A stretch of 64,000 nucleotides of DNA, taken from assembly GCA_947683425.1 (NCBI GenBank), contig CANTUQ010000077.1, positions 1,984,001-2,048,000 on the forward strand. Reading direction: 5' to 3'. The position numbers were made by a program, and so were the translations under genes. Shown in pieces: positions 11,690 to 22,974 of this stretch (the stretch's first letter is position 1; each line of letters opens with the position of its first letter). A model generated the notes under the pieces. It saw nothing but the letters and a program-made list of their open reading frames with translations, was not told the DNA's origin and ran no database searches. Source of the DNA: Excoecaria cochinchinensis (lineage: Eukaryota; Streptophyta; Magnoliopsida; Malpighiales; Euphorbiaceae).

Positions 11690-13020
11690 GATCAGTTTAA
11701 CAGAAAGAGAATAGCCACTACTACCCAACCTACTTACTACAATTTGTAAACCAAACCTAAAAACTCTTCCTACTCACATTTCCTTTAAAAGATAAACTAA
11801 AATTTTCTTAAAATTCGATGAATAAAGCCAAGCTGAGACCAAGATAAACAACATCTTATTAAATTCATAGAAATAACTAATTTTTTTATATTTTATTTTA
11901 TTTAATTTTTTTAAAATGATGCTAATAAACAGAGAAGAGTAACCCCACACTTGAATGTTTTAGTAGCTTACTTGCCAAAAGATGCTAAGTAAATGTTAAT
12001 GATAATGACAAGTTATTCTAAAAATTATGAGGGTAGTCTCTCCAAATTATCTTTTCCCAACTCAAACTTACTAAAATATTTAGTCTCTCTTACTCCCTTA
12101 ATAGTTAAAGTACAACTCACTCACACAACTCCTTGAAACTAAATCACTTAAAAATTTCCCAAAAGCAAAACCTACATTCTTAGAGTGGCTAGCTCTCCTG
12201 CAAGGATAAGCTAAAATATTTTAAGGTTATAGGTAACAATAAGTTGTGTAAACAAAAAAATTTTTAGAGCATGCATTTAGCATACTCAAATAAACTTAAA
12301 ATGGTTAACAAGGGTAATTAATACAATAGGTAGGATAAAGTTTATTTAAAGTGACTTATCAAGAAAATACCTAAATCATGTCAAAATTCATGTCTTAATT
12401 GTTAAATAGTTTTGAAGGGAAATGAGAAAGGTTCTAATGCTCTAAAGATTTTCTGATCAAAAGCTTTCATGAACTAGATTTTATAATCAACTTTTAAAAA
12501 TTGGCCTATGTGCAAAATATCGAAAACTTAAGTGTATGCTTCTAATTTGAACAATGCTGAAAGAGAAACTCTTAAACACAAACTTGTTCTCTGGCTATCT
12601 AGAAGTTCCAAACAACCTATTCGAGATTAAAAATCTAACAAGTTATTCAAGTCGGAAAAAATAAATTAAGGGCTAAATAAGCTACGGATAAATTTTATTG
12701 ATCAGCACAAAAAAAACAAAAATAAATAATTAAATCAAAATAGAGACAACACATAAACTAAAAATAAAATAAAGACATAACTAAATAAAGTAGAATCGCA
12801 ATTAAAACAAAAATAAAGTAATGCAAATTAAACTATTATAAAAGTAAAAACAACTACATAAAGCAATTAAAACTAACTAAAAGTGGCTAAATTATCTTCA
12901 CAATCTTTCCCAGTATCTTAATTAATTACCCTAACCCCATACTTAAAATATTGCTATCCCCAGCAATCACTCAGTTTATAAAATTAAGAACAAGATAACT
13001 GAGATAAAATATAAAATTCT
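11690..13020. other. AT-rich stretch, probably non-coding interior of the Athila-like remnant
   Basis: No ORF or repeat array is visible. Two CCCCACACTT/CCCCATACTT-like words (about 11943 and 12935) read AAGTGTGGGG on the minus strand, a word I associate with the region after pol in Athila elements. That suggests it belongs to the minus-strand remnant to the right. No left LTR of that remnant was found. Confidence 0.4.
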
Positions 13021-13029
13021 GATAGGACA

Positions 13030-14330
13030 ACTACCCGAAATCATTCTTGTGGAGGCGGAGGTGGTAGAATTATGCTCAAGATGCTTCTAACATCCTGCCT
13101 GACGAACTCAACAGAATGCTCTAAGTGCTCCATTTATTCTTCCTGGAATGCCATGCGCTGCTCAAAAGCATTCATCTGCTGTTCTTGAACGTCCAACTTG
13201 CCTATAATCTGCATGCAGTCTATTTGAGCGCTCTCCATGTGTGTCATCAGCTGATCCAATCGGGAATGTATTTGAGCCTAGCCCATATGCAAGTTATCCA
13301 TGAGTGTAAGAAGCTTATACATGTTCTGTACAGGCATGGAAGCAATAGCTTCCTCCTCATCTGTAGTAGCTTGAGCATTAGGGGTAGCGAGCGATGTGAT
13401 TCTTCCTGTCTCGACTAACCTTAAATACTCTTCTCTAGTGGTCACACAGATGTCAAAAGGTGATTCATGATCCTCAGTAGCAACATGTATGTTCTTGAAC
13501 ATACAAAAATCCATGTAAGGAATCGGATCCTCATCAGCTCTAAGGGGAGAATGGCCCATAGCTTTGGCCAAAACTTTCACAATCCATCCGATAGAAATTT
13601 TTTTCACTTTCTCTGGATTGCCCCTATAGGTCCTTAAACTTTTTCCATAAAAAGTAGTCTCTATTGAGCTGTATATAATGAAACATGCAGTGGAGGAAAA
13701 TAGCTTCAACCTAGTTGACTTGCCCCAGTGATTTAGTGTGACCATAGAATGAGAGAGCAAAGAACCTGTGTAAGCTCCTAGCTGCATGGCTCCCAAGATG
13801 GTGAGCCTTAGATTGCCCTGCAATAGACTGAGTGGGGGTGACAGGGTCATAAATGGTACCCCAGCATGTGTATCCAGTGAGGCCAGGCAGATGCCTTACT
13901 CCATCTATAGGAAAACAAAGTATCTCGCTGAACTGATTAAAAGTCAACTTGTATGGCTTCTTATTCAGCATGAAGGTTACTGACTGAGGATCTTCCAAAT
14001 CTTTCTTATTAATATGACAACTCACAATAGCTAAAAAACCCCTTATAATCATGGGATGGATCCTGTTTGGTTTCCTGAAAAACTCAGTCCATCCAATACT
14101 AGGTATCAATTCATCCATCACCTCTCTAATCCCCAAATGATCTATCAAGTCAAAATCAATGAAGATGGATGGTGTGTAGGTCACTTCGAAAAAACAAGTA
14201 TACAAGTGGCGAGCCCCCGGAGGTACCCAAGATGGTGTTGTGTTTCTTAAAGAGTCCTCTCTTCACTGGTGAGAAGAGCCTGCAGCTCTAGAGGAGGAGG
14301 CTTGGTCACCACGTGATCTCTTTGGAGTCA
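13030..14330 (-). pseudogene. Broken plant-retrotransposon ORF (Athila ORF / plant transposon protein-like)
   Basis: The minus-strand reading begins in a Ser/Arg-rich stretch (PKRSRGDQASSSRAAGSS, about 14330-14270), meets a stop, then runs as a 164-codon segment (14205-13711) with IIRGFLAIVSCHINKKD and YKLTFNQFSEILCFPIDG. A stop at about 13711 and a frameshift near 13640 lead to a second segment (to 13278) with ISIGWIVKVLAKAMGHSP and an acidic tail. Basic Ser-rich N-terminus, a central block resembling the ATHILA ORF-1 or plant-transposon-protein domains, and a variable tail fit the extra ORF of Athila-type elements. Family assignment is by resemblance from memory. It is not functional. Confidence 0.5.
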
Positions 14331-15690
14331 CTGCACAAGTAGGAAAAACTTAAGTTCAAAATGCATGTAGTAGGCTCACAAAATCTCAATAAGCATAGAT
14401 TACATCAAAGAAGCACTGAATAAAAATAAAGTTCAGATTTTAATCGTTAAACTAATTCCTACAAGAAAGAACAGGACTGATGGAACTAGAACACAATATG
14501 CACACAAAAAACTCCTAAACAGAAATAAACTAATGCCAATAACACCAATTGATTTCTAACATGAACCATAAATAAATATTCATGTATAGAGTGCCTTGAA
14601 TTTTAGCATGTTATAATGACAAAGCATAAATTACATTTCAAAGGACAAACAATAGTTGGAATTGGCATTGTAACAAATAGGTTATGGACATTACAAAATG
14701 GGTGAAGAACCAAGCATAATCTAACCTAAAATCAAATTGAAAATTCAATAAACTCTACCAAATGTGATTCAATAGAACAAGGGTTCAGAAATGCTCTCTT
14801 TAACACCCATACAAGAATTAAATTCAGAAATGGACATAAGAGAGATGAAAGTACAAAAATAACCTAATAAATAGAAAGAAAAATAAATAAAATAACTAAA
14901 ACAGAGAAGCAATCAGTAGAATATGCTTATTTGGTCTGCTAAAGAAGATAATTGATGCTTGAAGGAGGGAAAAAAAACTCAATTGAAAGAAGAAAGGAAA
15001 AAATGAAGATGATTTAAGGGAAACCAAAGAAGGAATAGGAAAAAGTTAAGTCAAAATGAGGATACAAGCTTTTTTAAATCGAAATTCCCGCGTTGACATA
15101 GTGGTCAGGATTTCCTTCCTACCGTGTCAATCACTTCTGGTTTTAAACTGGGCAAGTCACACAGTGGTCACAGAAACCTAATCATTATGTGAAATGCTAT
15201 TGGAATGAAAAGGGACATGATAACACGGTGATCAGATGTTTATAACCATCATGTCATATTGCAATTCCAGAAAAATATTCATAAGAAGCAAATTCACATG
15301 ATTGCAGTGTTAAAGTCATTTGTAAATCTCAATTCCAAACTAAATTTAGACTCTTAAAAACTAATGTAGCCACTTATTTCAAAAATTAAACAACTAAAAG
15401 TTAAAACACAAAACTTAAAACATAAATAAATAATATGAAATTAAAAGGAAAGAGATAGAAAAGTTCTGGTTTATTGAGTCCTAGCTCGACTCATGGGCAG
15501 ATGAGCTTATGATCCAAACAATGGTCTCTTTGGCCTCTGCTCTTCGTTTTCCCCCATTAGCAAGAGAAGCATGTCGAATGCCACCAAGATAGGAAATTCC
15601 ATGCCTTCGATGAAGTATGACTCCACCTCGAGTTCACTAAAAATGAACTCCACTAGCTCTTCTAGCCTAAATAGATTCTTCAACTGGACT
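14331..15690 (-). mobile_element. Non-coding interior of the Athila-like remnant
   Basis: AT-rich sequence without an ORF of note. At 15080-15300 it holds about four copies of a CACGGTGGTCAGGA-like repeat whose halves are inverted (for example CATAGTGGTCAGGA with CCTACCGTGTC). The same repeat recurs in the remnant's LTR (19700-19985) and in the unrelated solo LTR inserted next to it (16655-17035). A further gene-like stretch at 15480-15690 has no readable frame. Confidence 0.5.
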
Positions 15691-18035
15691 TGAAATACCC
15701 CAAATTACACCCTAGTAGTTTTGGACAGGTTTAGGGAATCTATATATATTTATGTTTGGGCTAAATGAGCATAATTATGATTATGAGTTAATACATAATT
15801 GGAATTAATCTCATAGAAGAGGTTAATGTAGTAATCTCACATGTGAGGTCCTAATTGCATAAATATATATGGGTTTAATTGCATCAATTGAGTAGTTATA
15901 TGTGTCTATGAATAAATATGTTTAATCAACAGCCAAATGCATGAAATTAAGTAAGAAGAAGGATCAATATGGTAAATGGACAAGGGTAACCAATCATGCA
16001 TAGACATCTATCCATTCTAGAATTTAGAAGATACTTCATGGCTTTATAAGCCATGAAGGTCAGTTGCCAAAAGGGAGAAGATAGCCAACTGACCTTCCTC
16101 CTCCAAGGTAGCCCTTTTCCATCTTTTTAACACCCAAAATCTAATTAGAAGTGGTTTCAAGTGGAATTCAAGTTAGAGATTTAGTTTAAAAGTGGTTTTG
16201 AAGCATTAAAGGTAAGAATAAGTCCTTATTCATCATCTTTCTCCTCTTTGCTTTTTAGAGTGCAAGTTGTGATATGTATGTATATTTATGAAAGTTAATA
16301 TGGTTTTGCTATTTGAACTTGAAGAAGAAGCAGATGTAGGAGAAAGAAAAGGAAAAGAGGTGAAGGAGTAGATACAGAAGTGATTTTGAGGTTTGGGAAT
16401 TTCTTATTCCTTTGTATTTAATTTATCTATAATTGAGTAATTGAGGTGTTATATGCTTGAGAATATTGCCAACATGGTATGGGAGTTATTTGAGTGTGGA
16501 ATAATGATTATGGAAGTGGTTGTATGTGAAAAGAATGAGTTTAAAAGTGTTTTTGGGTTAGAAATCATAAAACAGAACATGTCGAGTTTCTAGATTAGCA
16601 CAGCTGTACTTTTGAAAACATAGCTGTGTTTTAATGGAAATGAGGTACTTATGCTAGGTTACACGGTGGTCAGGGATATCCTTACCGTCATGTGATCGTG
16701 TTAAGTTATGAAAATGTGGCGGTCCGTGGGCTTACACGGCGGGTAGGTCAGCCCTTACCGCCATGTAAAAGCATTCTGTCCAACTTTTTGGAATGTGAGG
16801 TAATTCACACGACAGTCAGGAACATCCTTTCCATGTGTAAATGCATTCTATCCAGCAACCTTTGTTTTGGGTGTCCCACACGGCGGTTAGGATTCTCTGC
16901 CCACCGTATGGAGTCCCTTACACGGTGGTCAGGATTGTTCTTACCGCTTTGTAAAAGCATTATGTTTTAACAATGTCTGATTCTTACATTTCACATGACG
17001 AGCAGGTTTTCCTTACCCCCGTGTGACCCCTGTTTTCCAGAAATTGTTTGTGAATTTTTCTATCAAATAGCTTCTAAATAACACCAAATTTCATTTAATG
17101 ATTATTTATCATTAATAAATGATATTCATTGTATTTCTTTACTATTCTGTGAACTACTCCTATGAGGTATATGTGTACTATGCAAATTTTCATTTAGTGG
17201 CATGCTATTATAAATGTATAAAATGACAAAAATTTGGATTCCTGCTCTCATGGCTGCTTTAGACCGTGTACTGGTTAGATAGGCATGCCTATAGGGACTC
17301 TGATTGCTGCAGCCCCCATTTGTCCTATAGACCCCATTTAGGTCATCACTTATTTTAAAAAAAGATAAAGAATTTAAGCAAAATGTATTGTACGCACGGG
17401 TACACCAATTTATACCTTCGAGTACCCCCATTTAGTACTCTTCCTGTTATCCACTCCCCTAGGTTAAGGTAGGCAACTGTATCATATTATTATGTGCTCA
17501 TTACTGTGAACTGAAATATACTTTCTATGGATATATGGTTACTCTCTATTTTATTACATTGAGGTTATGGTTAAGCGTCATGTATCTATTGATGATCTCT
17601 GTTTATGCATTCATTATGTGTGTCTAGTGTTTATGACTACTTTGAGTAGTTGTCCATTTCATGTATTCCTTACTAAGCTTTATGCTTAGAATGGTTGTTT
17701 TTTCCGAGAAGGTACTGAAGATCCAGCAAGCGCCAAGGACATCCCCGCATTAGCTAAGGCCAACACATCTATAGAAGAACCCATATGTGGGGTTTACTTT
17801 TGTTAATTATAAGTTTTGTATTTAATGTCTTTTTGGCTTGGAATTATATATGTTAACACTATAATCAGGCATGTATATTAGCAAAATGTCTTTTGAGTAA
17901 TGCAATGAGTTATGGATTTTGTTACAATTTCTTGTATAGCCTAATATATGATGAAATTTTATATTTCTGACTGTTAGACATGTATTACGTTAGTGCACTC
18001 TCTTGTTCTCCAAAAGGGGTATAAGGGGTGTTGCA
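15691..18035 (+). mobile_element. Solo LTR of a Met-type gypsy element
   Basis: It starts TGAAATACCCC, ends AAGGGGTGTTGCA, and is flanked by the 5-bp target duplication GGACT (15686-15690 and 18036-18040). No internal region is present, so the two original LTRs recombined. Inside are TATAAG (16045-16050), donor AAAG|GTAAGA (GT 16212-16213), the GGTTTGGGAATT block (about 16391), the inverted-repeat array (16655-17035), ATAGGCATGCCTAT with CTGCAG (17276-17314), stem ACTACT/AGTAGT (17635-17649), CTAAGC/GCTTAG (about 17670-17686) and a damaged acceptor CCGAGAAG|GT (AG 17710-17711). Confidence 0.93.
16655..17035 (+). repeat. Six-unit CACGG..CCGTG inverted-repeat array in the solo LTR
   Basis: Units such as TTACACGGTGGTCAGG followed 8-12 bases later by CTTACCGYCNTGTGA begin near 16660, 16732, 16808, 16878, 16918 and 16995. 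Spacers carry GCATTCTGTCC-like words. Arms are imperfect but inverted in each unit. Confidence 0.85.
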
Positions 18036-18117
18036 GGACTGAATTCAGTATTTCCATTTGAGAATCGCACAACTCTTGCTTCTTTGGTGTAATATCTTGC
18101 ACAGAAAAATTTAAGTA

Positions 18118-18735
18118 AGGTTATAAACAAACATAAGATTTTTCTTCAAAAATGATTAGCTCCTCTTTCTCCTCATGCAACCCATCCTCAAAATCTTCTA
18201 AATCTATTGTAACTACCATAGGTGTATGACTTAATTCGCCACCATCACTTTGATCACCCGAAGAGAGAATTAAAAGCTGCAGCTTGGATTCCAAATTTTG
18301 GATTCCCAATTCTTAACTCCTTAATAGATTCTCTTGAGTTTTGATCTTCTCCTCTTGATAGTTAATTGTAGCCTTCCACTCTTCCTTCTCCACTTGAAAT
18401 TGCTTCTCTCTACACTCTATGTAGTCTAGAAGGACTTTGACTTTGGAAGAGTTAGACTTTTGTGATTCCCATGGAGAATATGGATCTTGAAAGGATGGTG
18501 AATAAGAAACTACTGAAGCTGCATACAATTATCGTAATTCTTGCGTCTCCCTTATCGGATCACTCATTTCTACTTCAAAAGGACCAACTCATAATCTTAG
18601 ACATTATCCCGCATCATTTTGAAAATGATTCAAAAACCTCTTGCAAAGATAAACTCCAATTCAGCAACAAAGAAAAATAAAAATTCTTAGAATAACTCAA
18701 TTAAAGATATTTAACAAACAACACTGCTTAGTCCC
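18118..18735 (-). pseudogene. Coiled-coil fragment near the Athila-like LTR, possibly Gag remnant
   Basis: Two adjacent minus-strand segments (18528-18313 and 18309-18121) in one neighbourhood read as a Pro/Ser stretch followed by a heptad-like region rich in Glu, Lys and Leu (CREKQFQVEKEEWK, then IGNQNLESKLQLL) and an acidic tail. This would suit the C-terminal part of a plant Gag. It lies just inside the LTR where gag belongs, but the N-terminal part is absent and stops interrupt it. The identity is a guess from position and composition. Confidence 0.35.
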
Positions 18736-18739
18736 CTGG

Positions 18740-20129
18740 TGTCAGAAACTTAATCGGTGTCTGGCAAGTGTACCGAATTGACAAGTAATATAGAGAGTAT
18801 AATTAAAGACTCGCAAATATCAAAACCAAGGGAGAAGGGATTGTTAAGATAAATATTTGTGGTTGAGCGGAATTAATCTGAGATATCTCCAAGTTGTTTA
18901 GTGGGAAGTTCTAAGCTAAGCAGAAAAATAAAATTATAAAATAACAATTAAAATATTAAAATGTTCATCAAGAAATCAACAAGGCGAATTGGATTACTTA
19001 GGAAATTCTAACCTCATAAATTGCAATTGGATATAGGTAAAACAATATAAACATGTAATTTTGGATAACCCATCTAAACCCAAGCCTACCAAATCTGGAC
19101 TTAGCTATTCTAATCAATAAACCTACCAAATCTGGACTTAATTCATTAATTAGTATTAGTTTGAGTTACTAAATCCTAAATCTAAGATAACCTACCAAAT
19201 CTGGACTCAGCTATCTCAAACCCATTTACTTCTCACAATTTTGAAACTAATAAATTTAACAACTACAAATCTAGCCTACCATTCCGAACTCAGCTAGACA
19301 AATAGATGCAAAATTATAAGAATAGAGCATTTACACATACAACAATTTTTGGATTTAGCTCCAATCATCATCATAAATGCACATATAACAAGAGAAATAA
19401 AAGAAATCATGAAAATATTCATTAAACCTAAATATCCAAAATACAAATATGATTCAAGAATTCCTAAGCATGAAGAACTACTCCAACATTAAGAATATAA
19501 TCATCAAATATATAAAATTAAAGTTTAGAATACACCCATGGTGAGAGAAAAAAAATAGATCTTGAAGTTTTTTCTTCTTCAACCTTGAAATCTCCTTGAA
19601 TCCCAAAATATAAATCTAAACTAAATTAATCTAAGTTATTTACAAACAAAACTCAATTTAAAATAAAATCTAGAGTAAAAATATGAAAGCAAATAATGTT
19701 TCTGACAGGTCACATGGTGGTCATAGAAACTTGATTGCTGTGTGAAATGCTACTAGACATAATTTCGTAAAATTTTCAATGCATGCGGTGGTCACAAAAA
19801 TCTAACCACCATGTGAAGTCTTTAACAACCTGTAGTTCTTCTATCACACAGTGGTAAGTTCTTCTATTACACGGTGGTCACAGAAACTTGACCACTGTGT
19901 GAAATATTTTCACACAATTTTTTCAACTTTTCACGATCACACGGTGGTTAGAATATCTTGACCACCACGTGAAACACCAATTTCTTGCGAAAATAGCTAG
20001 AAAATCTCATCAAGTCACCCGAACTTGGATGTAAAAGAATTTACACCAAAATGAACATAAACAGGACTTAAAGACATGAAAATTCACCTAAAAATCACAC
20101 AAAACAAAACACAGAAAAAGGACTTATCA
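18740..20129 (-). repeat. Athila-like LTR
   Basis: 1390 bp from TGTCAGAAAC to GGACTTATCA on the plus strand (TG..CA). Just left of it the minus strand reads CCAGGGGACTAA, which resembles the end of the tRNA-Asp PBS of Athila elements (GCCGGGGA). That makes it the 5' LTR of the minus-strand remnant. A direct repeat CCTACCAAATCTGGACT occurs three times with near matches (about 19085-19210), and a CACGGTGGTCA array lies at 19700-19985. Confidence 0.6.
19700..19985 (-). repeat. CACGGTGGTCA / TGACCACCGTG inverted-repeat array in the Athila-like LTR
   Basis: About five units such as TCACACGGTGGTCA (near 19868 and 19937) followed by TGACCACTGTGTGAAA or TTGACCACCACGTGAAA. Each unit folds back on itself. 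The consensus is close to that of the solo LTR array at 16655-17035 although the two LTRs are otherwise unlike. Confidence 0.8.
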
Positions 20130-20134
20130 ATTTG

Positions 20135-22974
20135 AACGGGGACTACATAATAAAATCAGACAAATTGTTGGCACTCAAAAGCATCCATATATGCAATCTT
20201 TAATTGAAGCGGTTGAGATGGTGGAAACCATACAAGCAAATGAAGTAAATAGGAAGTCCAGATTCAAACAAAAAAGAAAGCTTGGACAGTCTAATGGTAC
20301 TGGGGGATAGAGTAAGAGATCTAGAGGGCCTCCACCTATATAGAGTTGTGCATCAGCAACACTTGCTCACAACCAGAACACTTTAAGTCGCATTAATGCC
20401 CTTATTACTTTAGTTGTCAGTACACCCCATGGCAAAGGAGGTGCTACTACACAGACATGCGAGCATTGTGGTAGATCTCATCCCAGAGAATGCAAATTTT
20501 TGACTGGAGCTTATTTCAGGTGTGGGTCTATCATACTTATGCAATGAGAACCAGGGAGAATGAGGATGCTTCTGATGTGATTATAGGTAAATTTGCTCTA
20601 TTATTTGATTTAGTTTATGCATTAGCTGACCCTAGTTCCACCCATTCTTATGTAAACACTGATATTGCCCAGGGAAAAGGGTTGAGTGATTCATAACTAG
20701 ACCAGGATATTTTGGTGAGTAATCCTCTGGGGCACAATGTTATAGTAAATATTGTATATAGAGATTGTCCTATTAGGATTCAGGGATACCTTCCTTGCAA
20801 ATTTAATTGAACTTCCATTCCACAAAATTTGATGTCATCTTGGGTATAGATTGGTTATCTAGCCACCAAGTTACAGTTAATTATAAATGTAAATGGGTGA
20901 CTCTTAAAACTCCAGATGATCAGGAAATTACAGTAGTGGGTGAAAGAATAGATTTTCTTTCTGATGTTATTTCTGCTACAGTTGGACAAAGGTTAATAAG
21001 AAAGGGTGCATAGCTTATTTAGCTTATGTAATGGAAGCTAAGAAAGAAAGGCCAAAAATAATAGATGTTCCTACAGTGTGCGAGTTTTTAGATGTTTTTC
21101 CTGATGAATTACTATGCTTGCCACGTGACAGGGAAGTTAAATTTACCATTGATGTAGCTCCTAGCACTGCATCCGTCTCCATTGCTCCCTATATAATGGC
21201 ACTAACAGAACTTAAAGAATTGAAGATCAAATTGCTGGAATTGCTTGATAAAGGTTTCATCAGGCCTAGTATGTCACCTTAGGGTGCACGAGTACTCTTT
21301 GTGGTAAAGAAAGATGTGTCACTCTGATTATGTATTGATTATAGGCAATTGAACAAAGTGACAATAAAAAACAAATACCTTCTACTAAAAATTGAAGACT
21401 TATTTGATCAGCTAAAGGGTGTGGGTGTGTTTTCAAAGATTGATCTGAGATCGGGCTACCACCAGCTCAAAGAAAAAAAAGTAGATGTGCCTAAAACTAC
21501 TTTTCGCATCAGATATGGCCATTATGAATTCTTAGTGATTCTATTTGGATTAACAAATGCTCCAACTGCCTTTATGGACCTAATGAACAGAATCTTCCAC
21601 CCTTATTTAGATCAGTTTGTGGTGGTAATCATTGATGACATGCTCGTGTATTCAAAGACTCCAGAAGAACATGATAAGCATCCGCGAATTGTTTTACAAA
21701 CATTGAGAGAAAAGCAGTTATATGCTAAATTCAGCAAGTCTGAGTTCTGGTTGAATGAAGTGTCTTTCTCGGGGGCATATAGTATTAGTAGAACGGATAA
21801 AGGTTGATTCAAAGAAAATTAAAGCCATTTTTTTAGTGGAGAACTCCTAAAAATTTTATAGAAGTGAGAAGCTTTTTTGGGTTAGCAGGATATTACGGGA
21901 GATTTGTAAAGGGTTTCTCCATTATTGCAGCACCACTGACCCATCTTCTATAGAAACATGTCAAGTTCGAATGGACTAATAAATTCCAGGAAAGCTTTGA
22001 AAAGCTTAAGAATATGTTGACAGAAGCTCTAGTATTAACCCAACCTAAATCTAGGAAAGACTTTATGATTTATAGTGATGCCTCTAGAAACGGATTGGGA
22101 TGTGTATTAATGCAGGAAGGCAAGGTGATTGCATATGCCTCTTGATAGCTCAAGACGCATGAAAAGAATTACCCCACACATGATTTGGAGTTTGCAGCTA
22201 TTGTATTTTCTTTGAAAATCTGGAGGCACTACTTATTTGGTGAAAAATGCTACATCTACACAGATCATAAAAGTTTGAAGTACTTGCTTATACAGAAGGA
22301 GCTTAATTTAAGACAGAGGTGGTGGCTCGAGCTTATAAAAGATTATGATTGCTTCATTGACTATCACCTAGGGAAAGCAAATGTTGTAGTTGATGCTCTT
22401 AGTAGAAATTTCATGGCAGGTAAACTAAGTTATTATAAATAACTTATAATTTTTATATATAAAGTAAAGATATCTAATGATAATTGTGTAGCCCTATGAC
22501 CGTTGAATGTCAAATTAGGCATGGCACAAGGTGGAGCCATTATAATTGAAATGCAAGTGAAGCCAAATTTTTTGCAACAGGTGAAAGCAACCTAGAAGCA
22601 TGATGACCGATTGACTGCTGTACTAAATCGAGTAAGGGATGAAAAGGATAATCATTTCACCTTGGTTGTTGTTGATGGAAGCCTATGCTACAAACAAAGA
22701 TTGTGTGTTCCTGATTAAACAGATTTGAAGAAGAATATCCTGACAGAAGCTCACCATAGTAGTTATGCAATGCATCCTAGTGGGAACAAAATGTATCAAG
22801 ACTTGAAAGCACAATATTGGTAGCCAGGATGAAATGTGATGTGACAAAATTCATAGGTAAGTGTTTAATTTATCAGGAAGTGAAGGCAGAACACCAAGTT
22901 CCATCGGGACTACTCCAGCCTATCACCATACCAGAATGGAAATAGGATCGAGTAACAATAAATTTTATTATAGG
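20135..22974 (+). pseudogene. Decayed gypsy Gag-Pol (element C), truncated at both ends
   Basis: Reading from mid-Gag: a knuckle remnant near 20460-20530, a protease remnant with ADPSSTHSY (about 20627-20653) and FDVILGIDWL (about 20827-20856), and reverse transcriptase (about 21120-21900) with FSKIDLRSGYHQL and IIDD at 21628-21639 in place of FIDD. RNase H (about 22000-22410) has IYSDAS, LEFAAIVFSLKIW and YTDHKSLKYLL. Integrase contains the MHPSGNKMYQDLK zinc-finger block (about 22770) and LIYQEVKAEHQVPSG (about 22866-22910). Several stops and frameshifts break it. It stops at 22974 where TAT1 is inserted, just at the position of the first catalytic Asp. The left end meets the Athila-like LTR at 20130. 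Confidence 0.85.
22420..22491 (+). other. Candidate spliceosomal intron in element C pol
   Basis: Between the RNase H end (VVDALSRNFMA) and the integrase linker lie 72 very AT-rich bases bounded by CAG|GTAAACTAAG and GTGTAG|CC, with a branch-site-like CTAAT about 16 bases before the AG. Removing them keeps the reading frame across the join. D and E have no extra sequence at this place. An AT-rich insertion that happens to end in AG is the alternative. Confidence 0.4.

Noticed and set aside
13125..13418. Plus-strand ORF over the Athila-like pseudogene
   Set aside because: It is the shadow of the minus-strand coding remnant.
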